A stretch of DNA of 7,137 nucleotides from Candidatus Bathyarchaeota archaeon (GCA_030672945.1 DAOVFL010000047.1:1-7137), one strand, 5' to 3'; shown: positions 1 to 5,059, counted from the stretch's first letter. Notes: generated by a model not told the origin, from the sequence alone. Numbers and translations are program-made.

Positions 1-151
1 CCCAGTAGCCAGGTGCTTCTCCAATTAACATGATTTGGCTGTCTGGGTTGCCTTCGCCTGGAACGGCGTTTCTACGCGTTTTCCATAGTTCGCATCTACG
101 GCAAATAGTGACTTCAGTAGCGATAGCGTCCAAAAGCTTCTCTTTAGACAA
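1..151 (-). CDS. Uracil-DNA glycosylase, family 4 (N-terminal part, cut by window edge)
   Basis: Only the first 50 codons are present; the gene runs off the left edge. The frame reads MSKEKLLDAIATEVTICRRC then ELWKTRRNAVPGEG and MLIGEAPGYW. The CxxC at residues 17-20 supplies two of the four cysteines that hold the 4Fe-4S cluster in family-4 uracil-DNA glycosylases. GEAPG at residues 44-48 is the motif A region of the uracil-binding pocket. The family removes uracil produced by cytosine deamination and so starts base excision repair. The start is a TTG (complement of 149-151), chosen because GGAGG lies 9 nt upstream and the conserved core follows at the expected distance. An ATG a little upstream (in the GGAGGACATG stretch) is in another frame and quickly meets a stop. 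The second cysteine pair and the His-containing motif B lie outside the window, so integrity cannot be judged. Confidence 0.9.
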   Translation of the reverse strand, partial: MSKEKLLDAIATEVTICRRCELWKTRRNAVPGEGNPDSQIMLIGEAPGYW

Positions 152-159
152 GAAACATG

Positions 160-215
160 TCCTCCTTCATATTTCCCTTAGAGTTTCTGCTTATTAAGCA
201 CTGATGATAATTATA
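160..215 (-). promoter_or_regulatory. Putative promoter and ribosome binding site of the uracil-DNA glycosylase gene
   Basis: On the minus strand TATAATTAT (complement of 207-215) is a reasonable archaeal TATA box. Archaeal spacing would put transcription start near 185. GGAGG (complement of about 161-165) is a good Shine-Dalgarno site 9 nt before the TTG start. Between them lies a perfect 6-bp-arm palindrome, TGCTTA-T-TAAGCA at 188-200. It could be an operator, but this is inferred from position only. Confidence 0.45.
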
Positions 216-488
216 GAGAAACCCCTGACCCCTGGAGACTTATGTGGCTATTATATTGGTTTGCCTTCGTGGATCTATCATAGAAACTTGTATAGAGAAC
301 CCAAAAACATTCCCTTAAACATGTTAGAAGCCACATAACAGCATGATGCATAAAACTATAAAAAGGAATATATCTCGTAAAGCTCATAAGGAAAAACTGC
401 AATTAACAACAGATTCTAGGACCAAAACGTGAGGAAGAGCCTACAAAAAAGTTGAAGAATAATATTTTTCGAAATAAAGGTAAGCATC
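216..488. other. Intergenic region with no recognisable gene
   Basis: Together with the glycosylase leader, this makes about 337 bp without a supported gene between the glycosylase and DUF1805 genes. Both genes are on the minus strand. A 63-codon minus-strand frame at 211-402 is rich in Phe, Tyr, Trp and Cys, has no family signature and no good ribosome binding site, and overlaps the glycosylase TATA box, so it is not called. No tRNA T-loop or other RNA gene signature was seen. A run of six T on the minus strand (complement of 445-450) downstream of the DUF1805 stop may act as its terminator. Confidence 0.5.
445..450 (-). terminator. Possible oligo-T terminator after the DUF1805 gene
   Basis: Six consecutive T residues on the minus strand lie about 40 nt downstream of the DUF1805 stop codon. 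Archaeal RNA polymerase often terminates at T-rich tracts without a hairpin. Such runs are common in AT-rich DNA, so the call is weak. Confidence 0.25.
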
Positions 489-782
489 CTAGAACATCTT
501 CTTCAGAACATCAATGCCCTTCATCCCTACATCAACGCCTAAAGCTTTCGCTTTCGAAGTTGCGGCTTTCACTTCTCCATTAAGCACATCTTCGAAATTC
601 TTCACTCCACTAACTACTGCAGCAGCCACATCCAACTTTTCAGCCACCGCAATGTTCAAAAAGCCACACATAATAAACCCTTTCTCAGCGATCATCAAAA
701 GCAATGGTGGGGAACTCGGCAACTCAACTCTCACTCCTAAACAAGTTTTATCATGAACTTTCACTGATCTAATACTAATCAT
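489..782 (-). CDS. DUF1805 domain protein (YunC-like)
   Basis: A 97-residue protein covering the whole DUF1805 fold, whose members are usually about 100 residues. Family signatures in order are MISIRSVKV at the N-terminus, then GFIMCGFLNI with the conserved Met-Cys-Gly, then a GV...FEDVL stretch, and finally ALGVDVGMKGIDVLKKMF at the C-terminus. The biochemical function of the family is not established to my knowledge; it is a small cytosolic protein found in archaea and Firmicutes. The frame is open upstream to an ATG at 875. I prefer the internal ATG at 782 because AGGTG lies just upstream of it, the family consensus begins there, and a TATA-like ATTTAAAT (complement of 822-829) sits inside the longer version. 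No TM segment or signal peptide is visible. The upstream neighbour is the acidic micro-ORF on the same strand, 142 bp away and probably a separate transcript. Confidence 0.85.
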   Translation of the reverse strand: MISIRSVKVHDKTCLGVRVELPSSPPLLLMIAEKGFIMCGFLNIAVAEKLDVAAAVVSGVKNFEDVLNGEVKAATSKAKALGVDVGMKGIDVLKKMF

Positions 783-786
783 ACAA

Positions 787-830
787 GCACCTTTCAATAT
801 TAAATCATCTTTACATATCTGATTTAAATA
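787..830 (-). promoter_or_regulatory. Putative promoter and ribosome binding site of the DUF1805 gene
   Basis: TATA-like TTATTTAAAT on the minus strand (near 822-831) lies about 40-45 nt before the ATG at 782. This gives a predicted transcription start near 800 and a short leader containing GAAAGGTG as ribosome binding site. It is the main reason for preferring the internal start over the ATG at 875. Confidence 0.5.
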
Positions 831-924
831 ACAATCGTCCATCGAATAACGCTGGAAAACGCACATCTCATCCATCCTGAAGTTAAGGGAAAAATGGGTT
901 ACTAGTTAATTACAGTTAGAGCGT

Positions 925-984
925 TTACCACTCTTCTTCCTCATCCGAGTCTTCTTCTTCCCATTCCTCTTCTTCGAAAAGCAT
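925..984 (-). CDS. Extremely acidic 19-residue micro-ORF (hypothetical)
   Basis: The reading frame is ATG to TAA and encodes MLFEEEEWEEEDSDEEEEW. Thirteen of 19 residues are Glu or Asp, and the block EEEEW occurs twice. I do not recognise a family. Translation looks deliberate: a perfect GGAGGT (complement of 991-996) sits 6 nt before the ATG, one of the best Shine-Dalgarno sites in the window. A TATA box (ATTTAAAT, complement of 1022-1029) preceded by an A-rich BRE-like stretch predicts transcription start near 1000. The leader would be only about 16 nt and hold just the ribosome binding site. Such a peptide cannot form a globular domain. It could be a basic-partner mimic or chaperone-like tail, a binding peptide for a cationic protein, or a leader peptide. 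Alternatively the purine-rich tract is part of a non-coding RNA. Confidence 0.6.
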   Translation of the reverse strand: MLFEEEEWEEEDSDEEEEW

Positions 985-990
985 GATTTT

Positions 991-1030
991 ACCTCCAGGA
1001 AAAATTGTGCACGTCACTTTCATTTAAATT
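991..1030 (-). promoter_or_regulatory. Promoter and strong ribosome binding site of the acidic micro-ORF
   Basis: On the minus strand, GAAAAA (BRE-like) is followed by ATTTAAAT as TATA box, then about 26 nt to a predicted start, then GGAGGT and the ATG. The ATTTAAAT core at 1022-1029 is self-complementary, so it could also serve a plus-strand transcript. The purine-rich BRE element is only on the minus-strand side, which favours that direction. Confidence 0.6.
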
Positions 1031-1062
1031 TTTTCAAGTAGAAAACTGAGAATCTAATTATT

Positions 1063-1155
1063 ATGAGAAAACCGCTTAGACATCTAACTAGGATAGATTC
1101 ACTTCAATCCATCACAGAAAAGTTAAAAGAATGTTTAGACGACCTCTGCATATAA
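1063..1155 (+). CDS. Doubtful small ORF, 30 residues (hypothetical)
   Basis: ATG at 1063 to TAA at 1153-1155 encodes a peptide beginning MRKPLRHLTRIDSLQSITEK and ending in KECLDDLCI. It could form one amphipathic helix. The palindromic TATA box at 1022-1029 would place a plus-strand transcript start near 1052, giving an almost leaderless message. No Shine-Dalgarno site is visible. The 3' end overlaps the TATA box of the next gene (1151-1158), which argues against it. It is listed because it has protein-like composition; it may be chance. Confidence 0.2.
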   Translation: MRKPLRHLTRIDSLQSITEKLKECLDDLCI

Positions 1156-1193
1156 AAGAGGGTAATTATGAAAACGCTAGCATAGAAACGGAG
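1151..1193 (+). promoter_or_regulatory. Promoter and ribosome binding site of the CDP-alcohol phosphotransferase gene
   Basis: TATAAAAG at 1151-1158 is a near-ideal archaeal TATA box and predicts transcription start near 1178. GGAG at 1190-1193 lies 11 nt before the ATG at 1205, a slightly long but usable spacing. A five-codon ATG...TAG frame at 1168-1185 has a GAGGG in front, but it mostly precedes the predicted start and is probably not translated. Confidence 0.6.
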
Positions 1194-1204
1194 AAGCTTA
1201 TGCT

Positions 1205-1825
1205 ATGTTGACGAAACTGAAGAAGAAAGTTCAAATGTGGTTTACAGCTGAAGCAAAAGTAGCCCACAAAATAGGGTTAACACCAAACATGATAAGCGCC
1301 CTAGGTATGTTGTTGGCTTTTCTTTCGGCTCTAACATACGCAGTATGGCAACCCCGTACGCTTATTCTTTTGCTGGCAACCTTATTGCTCTTGCTTTCAG
1401 GGTTCTGCGACGTCTTAGATGGAGTACTGGCCAGGCTGTACCATGAAACTACAGTCTTCGGAGGATTCTTAGATTCACTACTGGACAGATACGCAGATGC
1501 AGTTGTATACACAGGCATAATCTCTGCTGGATTATGCAATTTACATTGGGGGTTAGCAGCTCTGATAGGCTCTTTACTTGTGAGTTACAGCCGAGCAAAG
1601 GCTGAATCAGCTGGAATGAGAATGGAGTCGATTGGATTAGCAGAAAGGGCGGAACGTATGATCATACTTGCAATAGCAAGCATAATAGCAACTCTATGGC
1701 AACCGCAAACACAAACAATAATGAACTCTGGCATAATCCTACTTGCAATAATCTCGAACCTAACAGTGTTACAAAGAAGTCTACACGTTTACAAAAAAAC
1801 TAAAGAAAAAAAGTTAAAAAGCTGA
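1205..1825 (+). CDS. CDP-alcohol phosphatidyltransferase, probable archaetidylinositol phosphate synthase
   Basis: A 206-residue membrane protein of the CDP-alcohol phosphotransferase family. The complete family signature D-x2-D-G-x2-A-R-x8-G-x3-D-x3-D is present: D69, D72, G73, A76, R77, G86, D90 and D94. These aspartates bind the metal ions and catalyse transfer of a CDP-activated lipid to an alcohol. GLTPN at 24-28 after a short amphipathic N-terminus, and SYSRAKAES plus GLAERAER at 127-150, resemble archaetidylinositol phosphate synthases, which join CDP-archaeol to inositol 1-phosphate. The exact acceptor (inositol phosphate, serine or glycerol phosphate) is inferred. About five or six hydrophobic segments are visible (near 30-48, 52-68, 98-110, 115-127, 150-165, 172-188), as the family expects. 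The tail is Lys-rich. The ATG at 1200 is in another frame and stops at once. The gene converges with S26e, leaving 3 bp between the stops. Confidence 0.85.
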   Translation: MLTKLKKKVQMWFTAEAKVAHKIGLTPNMISALGMLLAFLSALTYAVWQPRTLILLLATLLLLLSGFCDVLDGVLARLYHETTVFGGFLDSLLDRYADAVVYTGIISAGLCNLHWGLAALIGSLLVSYSRAKAESAGMRMESIGLAERAERMIILAIASIIATLWQPQTQTIMNSGIILLAIISNLTVLQRSLHVYKKTKEKKLKS

Positions 1826-1828
1826 AGC

Positions 1829-2125
1829 TTATCTCCTTCTTCGCTTTCTAGGACGCGTATGTCGTTCGCTTTTAGCCCGAACCTTCACAACGCCCCTATG
1901 CACAGCACACGAAACACAATAATACTTCGTTGTCACTGGAGCAGTAATGTACGCACCCTTCTGACGAAGCTCTTTCGCTAAAGCGTAATCAACCATGGAA
2001 ATCCTCTTGGTAACTTTCTTAGCCTTATCCCTTGGCACTGTTGCACCGCAACTAACACACTGAACAAAACCGCCAGCCCCCTTACCACCTTTAGACCGCC
2101 CATGGCTTTTCCTTTTATACGGCAT
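1829..2125 (-). CDS. rps26e: 30S ribosomal protein S26e
   Basis: A 98-residue, strongly basic protein matching S26e over its full length. It starts MPYKRKSHGRSKGGKG, has two CxxC pairs (C23/C26 and C70/C73) that bind one zinc ion, and ends in an Arg/Lys tail (RPRKRRRR). S26e sits at the small-subunit platform near the mRNA exit site and the 3' end of 16S rRNA. It is present in eukaryotes and in TACK and Asgard archaea but generally not in Euryarchaeota, so it is the best taxonomic marker here. The ATG at 2125 is supported by a GAAGGA just upstream, although the spacing is short. A TATATAAG box at 2175-2182 provides its own promoter. The gene appears to be transcribed alone, converging with the lipid gene. 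Confidence 0.95.
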   Translation of the reverse strand: MPYKRKSHGRSKGGKGAGGFVQCVSCGATVPRDKAKKVTKRISMVDYALAKELRQKGAYITAPVTTKYYCVSCAVHRGVVKVRAKSERHTRPRKRRRR

Positions 2126-2182
2126 TATCCTTCACTTTTGTCTTATCTACTCCATGTAAAAGTATTCGGCTACCTTATATAT
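2126..2182 (-). promoter_or_regulatory. S26e promoter and leader
   Basis: The minus strand shows TATATAAG (complement of 2175-2182), a strong archaeal TATA box. It predicts transcription start near 2152 and a leader of about 27 nt. GAAGGA just ahead of the ATG is a modest ribosome binding site. Confidence 0.6.
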
Positions 2183-2360
2183 CTGTTCTTAACTCGAGGA
2201 TCGGCGCGATATTAGCCTTTTTATCGATCTTTGGAACTTTTTTCCCCGTTGACGATGTAAAGAGGGTTGTGACCCCCGGTCCATGACCGTATTATACACA
2301 ATTTGTATGTACAACTATGCATACTGATGTGGCGCCTTTCCTGTAAATTCTTCCGTAGGA

Positions 2361-2531
2361 ATGATCTGCATCCAATATGGCTACAATGTCGCGGGCGCAA
2401 AAGAAGCAAGCAAGGAAGTGGCTTTACCAGTTTACAACTTAGCCACTTCACCGACCGCAGATGTTTTCACCAGCTTATCAACGTTTGTTCTTAACATACA
2501 ATTTCCTCACACGAATAGGTGCATTAGTTAA
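2361..2531 (+). pseudogene. Possible gene remnant, 56 open codons
   Basis: The frame begins at an ATG at 2361 and ends at TAA 2529-2531. Its middle reads YNVAGAKEASKEVALPVYNL, with ordinary residue composition. The same frame stays open back to a TGA at 2325-2327. Before that TGA it is open again to about 2245, so a longer ancestral gene broken by a stop is possible. There is no usable Shine-Dalgarno site: AGGA touches the ATG directly. I do not recognise a family. The 9-bp inverted repeat at 2415-2449 lies inside it, so an RNA interpretation competes. Confidence 0.2.
2415..2449. repeat. Perfect 9-bp inverted repeat with 17-nt loop
   Basis: GAAGTGGCT (2415-2423) pairs exactly with AGCCACTTC (2441-2449) across a 17-nt spacer. 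It lies in the otherwise unexplained segment upstream of the CBS operon. It could form an RNA hairpin in either transcript or be a protein binding site; no T-run follows it, so an intrinsic terminator is unlikely. Confidence 0.5.
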
Positions 2532-2590
2532 TAGACGCTAACAAAAATTAACCTTGACTCGTAACTATTGTGTCTATGTGAAACATAACA

Positions 2591-2661
2591 AGTTTTAAAT
2601 GTGGGATACTTATTTTGACTTGATTGAAGCAAGCCTAAATAAGTTTAAATCATTCATGGAG
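2591..2661 (+). promoter_or_regulatory. Promoter region of the CBS-protein operon
   Basis: Three TATA-like sites precede the first CBS gene: TTTTAAAT at 2593-2600, CTAAATAA near 2635-2642 and TTTAAAT at 2644-2650. The first would give a leader of about 50 nt. The last would put the transcript start almost on the ATG at 2672. GGAG at 2658-2661, 10 nt before the ATG, favours a leadered message. Which box is used cannot be decided from sequence. Confidence 0.4.
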
Positions 2662-2671
2662 CTGAAAGACA

Positions 2672-3256
2672 ATGCCAGACATTGGATTGATGTCGAAAAT
2701 GGTAGTTAAGGATGTTATGAGCAGCCCAGTAGTGACTATAGATGAAGATGCTCTAGCGAATTATGTTGCAGAACTCATGGACAAGCATGGTTTGGGATGT
2801 ATAATAGTAGAAAGTAAAGAGGGAAACCCTCTTGGAATCATCACAGAGAGAGATCTAGTTAGAAGAGTCCTGGCAAAAAACATCAAACCAGATTCCATTA
2901 AAGCAAAGGAAGTTATGACCTCCCCCCTTATCATGATAAAACCCGGTGAAAAAATAAGCGAAGCAGCCAGAAGAATGAGCAGATTAAACATTAGAAGATT
3001 AGGAGTCATGTATAAAGGTCGACTAGTTGGAGTGCTCTCAAGTAAAGATGTCCTTGCAGTCATGCCTGAACTCATAGAGACCATCCAAGAACGAGCTCTG
3101 ATAGAAGGTGAAAACAGAGCTGAAGAAGTAGAAGAAGAATCAACGCCTTTTGCTGGATATTGTGACAGCTGTGGAGGCTGGTCGGACACTCTAAAAGAGG
3201 TTAATGGAGAATTCCTCTGTGAAGAATGCGCAGCCGAATTGGAAAGTCAGGAATAA
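2672..3256 (+). CDS. CBS-pair protein with C-terminal zinc ribbon
   Basis: A 194-residue soluble protein. CBS domain 1 spans about 10-70 and ends in GIITERD (55-61). CBS domain 2 spans about 77-135 and ends in GVLSSKD (120-126). Both keep the G-h-h-T/S-x-x-D motif that usually contacts the ribose and phosphate of AMP, ATP or related ligands. An acidic linker (EEVEEE, 151-156) leads to a zinc ribbon at 161-187 with C164/C167 and C183/C186. The family of CBS pair plus zinc ribbon occurs in archaea; specific partners are not known to me. The ribbon may bind nucleic acid or another protein, which is inference. ATG 2672 was chosen for the GGAG 10 nt upstream; M7 or M10 are possible later starts and would not affect the domains. 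It is the first gene of a three-gene operon; the next gene starts 11 bp after the stop. Confidence 0.85.
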   Translation: MPDIGLMSKMVVKDVMSSPVVTIDEDALANYVAELMDKHGLGCIIVESKEGNPLGIITERDLVRRVLAKNIKPDSIKAKEVMTSPLIMIKPGEKISEAARRMSRLNIRRLGVMYKGRLVGVLSSKDVLAVMPELIETIQERALIEGENRAEEVEEESTPFAGYCDSCGGWSDTLKEVNGEFLCEECAAELESQE

Positions 3257-3267
3257 GAGGCGGTTGT

Positions 3268-4053
3268 TTGCTTGTTAAAGAAATCATGGATGAAAAACAT
3301 CCGTTTATTTATGAGGATGAACTTGCCACAAAAGCCCGTGCAATGATACGAAATTTCTCCCTAAGAATTCTCCCAGCTGTAAATGAAAATAAAAAGTTGT
3401 TGGGTATAGTTTCACGTAGTAGTGTAATGGCTATTTCCTCGTCTATTTCGCTCATAAGGGTTAAAGGCATAATCACTACACCAAAATGCGGGGTAGCAGT
3501 GGAAGATAACGCGGCTTTAACCGTTAAAGAGATGGTGCGACTGGATGAGTGGTATGTGCCCATTACAGACTCCGTTCGAGACAAAATCTACAGAGGAGTT
3601 CTAGGATTAGAGAACTTTATCGAGGCTTCGCTCAAAGTAAACCCGAGAAAACTTATGAAATCAGTTTTAGAAGCAATGTCTAAAGACGTTGTCGTCTGCT
3701 CTCCAGATGATGAGGTGGATAATATTTGGCGTTTAATGCAGAGCCAATCCTTCGCTGGGCTACCGGTAGTCAAAAAGGATAGGCTTGTAGGAATTATTAC
3801 ACAGAAAGACCTCTTGGAAAGCGGAACAAGTCTACCGACATTCGAATCCAAAAAGGGACGTTTCCGATCTTCCTCCAAAATTTCTTCAATAATGAAAACA
3901 ACAGTAGTAACCGTGAAAACTTTCGCAAAAATCAGAGAAGCTGCGGAACTCATGGTTTCAAAAAATATTGGTCGAATACCTGTAAAAGATGATAAAGGAA
4001 GGTTGGTTGGTGTAATCGATCGTGAAGATGTTGTCAAATTGCTTATTAAATAA
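3268..4053 (+). CDS. Four-CBS-domain protein, first Bateman module degenerate
   Basis: From the TTG at 3268 this is a 261-residue protein starting MLVKEIMDEKHPF, the usual start of a CBS domain. GAGG at 3257-3260 lies 7 nt upstream and directly follows the stop of the previous gene. An in-frame ATG at 3226 would extend it back into the previous gene and add a non-domain stretch, so it is rejected. Four CBS repeats are visible, about 1-55, 64-122, 132-186 and 203-261. The ligand motifs read GIVSRSS (46-52), GVLGLEN (110-116), GIITQKD (175-181) and GVIDRED (248-254). The first lacks the acidic residue, the second lacks Thr/Ser, and the fourth has Asp in the Thr/Ser place. The N-terminal module may therefore be structural or have a changed ligand. 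No enzyme domain or membrane segment is present. It probably works with the products of the flanking genes. Confidence 0.85.
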   Translation: MLVKEIMDEKHPFIYEDELATKARAMIRNFSLRILPAVNENKKLLGIVSRSSVMAISSSISLIRVKGIITTPKCGVAVEDNAALTVKEMVRLDEWYVPITDSVRDKIYRGVLGLENFIEASLKVNPRKLMKSVLEAMSKDVVVCSPDDEVDNIWRLMQSQSFAGLPVVKKDRLVGIITQKDLLESGTSLPTFESKKGRFRSSSKISSIMKTTVVTVKTFAKIREAAELMVSKNIGRIPVKDDKGRLVGVIDREDVVKLLIK

Positions 4054-4065
4054 GATGGGAGAAAA

Positions 4066-4974
4066 TTGAGCAGAGAAAGCTTTAGAAGATCGCTACGGGA
4101 TAAAGGCCCGTTCTCCTTGAAAACTCACCCCTCAAGAAAACGGAAAGAAGAGATATTACACATTGCGAAGAGTCCGGTTGTAACAATGGCCCCTACAACA
4201 CCCATCTACGACGGTATCCAGATTATGGCTAAAGAAGGGTTCCGAAGAATCCCAATCGCGAATCCGGGAACCAGATCACTAGAAGGAATAGTCACAGCAA
4301 CAGATGTAATCGATTATCTCGGTGGCGGAAAAAAATATGAAATTATCCAGAAGAAATTCGCAGGGAACATTTTCAAAGCCATAAATGAACCGATAAAAAG
4401 CATAATGATCAAAAAAGTTGTTTCAGTGAAGACTTCCGAAAAGATAAGTGAAGCAATAAAATTAATGACGCAGAAAAATCTTGGCGGCTTGCCGGTGATC
4501 GATGATGAAAACCGTGTAAGGGCAATAATTACAGAAAGAGATGTGGCTAACATGTTTGTCGACAGAATTAGCAACGTAACAGTCACCCAGTTGATGTCGA
4601 AAAAAGTGGTTACAGCGTTGCCGAAAACTACAATTTTTGAAGCTGAAAAAACAATGATTACAGAAGGATTCAGGAGACTGCCAATAATTTCTGATGGTAA
4701 GGTAGTCGGTATAATAACAGTCATGGATATTATACGTTTTTTTGGCTTAGGTAAAGTCTTTAAATATCTTAAATCCGGAACCATAAATCAAGTTTTAAAC
4801 ATACGAGCGCTCGAGATAGCAACCAAAGATGTTGTAACCATAGACCCAAATGCGGATGTTGGCCAAGCAGCAAAAATAATGCAAGAAAAAAATATTGGTG
4901 CCTTACCGGTTGTTAAGAACAAGAAACTCGTAGGTATAATAACAGAGAGAGATTTCTTTAAAATAATAGGCTAA
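4066..4974 (+). CDS. Four-CBS-domain protein with internally duplicated Bateman module
   Basis: A 302-residue protein starting at TTG 4066, with GGGAG at 4057-4061 only 4 nt upstream and a 12-bp gap to the previous stop. A basic, probably flexible N-terminus (1-28, rich in Arg, Lys and Ser) precedes four CBS domains at about 29-88, 108-165, 171-229 and 250-302. The ligand motifs are GIVTATD (74-80), AIITERD (153-159), GIITVMD (215-221) and GIITERD (290-296), nearly all canonical. Domains 1 and 3 share EGFRR(I/L)PI and a following (G)LGK/GGGKK stretch. Domains 2 and 4 share a QKN(L/I)G(G/A)LPV block and IITERD. This shows that one CBS pair was duplicated. Four-CBS proteins of this kind usually bind adenine nucleotides and change oligomer shape; the target is unknown. 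The basic N-terminal tail is the only obvious non-CBS element and could contact nucleic acid or membrane, which is inference. Confidence 0.85.
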   Translation: MSRESFRRSLRDKGPFSLKTHPSRKRKEEILHIAKSPVVTMAPTTPIYDGIQIMAKEGFRRIPIANPGTRSLEGIVTATDVIDYLGGGKKYEIIQKKFAGNIFKAINEPIKSIMIKKVVSVKTSEKISEAIKLMTQKNLGGLPVIDDENRVRAIITERDVANMFVDRISNVTVTQLMSKKVVTALPKTTIFEAEKTMITEGFRRLPIISDGKVVGIITVMDIIRFFGLGKVFKYLKSGTINQVLNIRALEIATKDVVTIDPNADVGQAAKIMQEKNIGALPVVKNKKLVGIITERDFFKIIG

Positions 4975-5059
4975 ACTTGCACAAGATGTAAAATTTTCAG
5001 CACACTGTTATCGAAAAAGCGTCTTAGAAATTAACCAAGTACCAGCACTCCATCTTTTA

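Larger units (their letters stand above)
2194..2590. other. Unexplained intergenic segment, GC-richer, with hairpins
   Basis: Roughly 400 bp of the intergenic space before the CBS operon has no convincing gene and looks different in composition from the flanks. Visible structure includes adjacent short hairpins GGGT-TGTG-ACCC (2264-2275) and CGGTC-CAT-GACCG (2277-2289). There is also a perfect 9-bp inverted repeat, GAAGTGGCT (2415-2423) with AGCCACTTC (2441-2449). The 10-mer TGTTCTTAAC occurs at 2184-2193 and again at 2486-2495, framing the segment. A 56-codon plus-strand frame at 2361-2531 is the most protein-like reading (see separate entry). No tRNA, SRP RNA or RNase P RNA signature was recognised. 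The content could be a structured RNA, a gene relic or an inserted fragment. Confidence 0.4.

Noticed and set aside
201..230. Box C/D guide RNA suggested by TGATGA near 202 and CTGA near 226
   Set aside because: The C-box lacks the required purine at its first position and no matching C' and D boxes follow at the right spacing.
211..402. 63-codon minus-strand ORF upstream of the uracil-DNA glycosylase
   Set aside because: Unusual composition rich in aromatic residues and Cys, no family signature, no clear ribosome binding site, and it overlaps the predicted promoter of the glycosylase.
514..756. 80-codon plus-strand ORF opposite the DUF1805 gene
   Set aside because: It is the antisense shadow of a recognised family; its composition follows from the opposite strand.
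783..875. N-terminal extension of the DUF1805 protein to the ATG at 875
   Set aside because: The extension does not match the family start, contains the likely TATA box, and the ATG at 782 has a better ribosome binding site.
2221..2451. 76-codon minus-strand ORF in the gap before the CBS operon
   Set aside because: Cys- and Arg-rich without any motif, no convincing start signals; probably chance in a GC-richer stretch.
2303..2494. 63-codon plus-strand ORF in the same gap
   Set aside because: Odd composition (many Cys, Arg, Trp), no ribosome binding site, and it competes with a more protein-like frame at 2361-2531.
2194..2590. tRNA, SRP RNA or RNase P RNA in the gap
   Set aside because: No T-loop consensus, acceptor pairing or conserved core of these RNAs was found by eye; the hairpins present are too short and scattered to assign.
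3226..3267. ATG at 3226 as start of the second CBS gene
   Set aside because: It lies inside the previous gene and adds residues that do not belong to the CBS domain; TTG 3268 has GAGG 7 nt upstream and begins the domain exactly.
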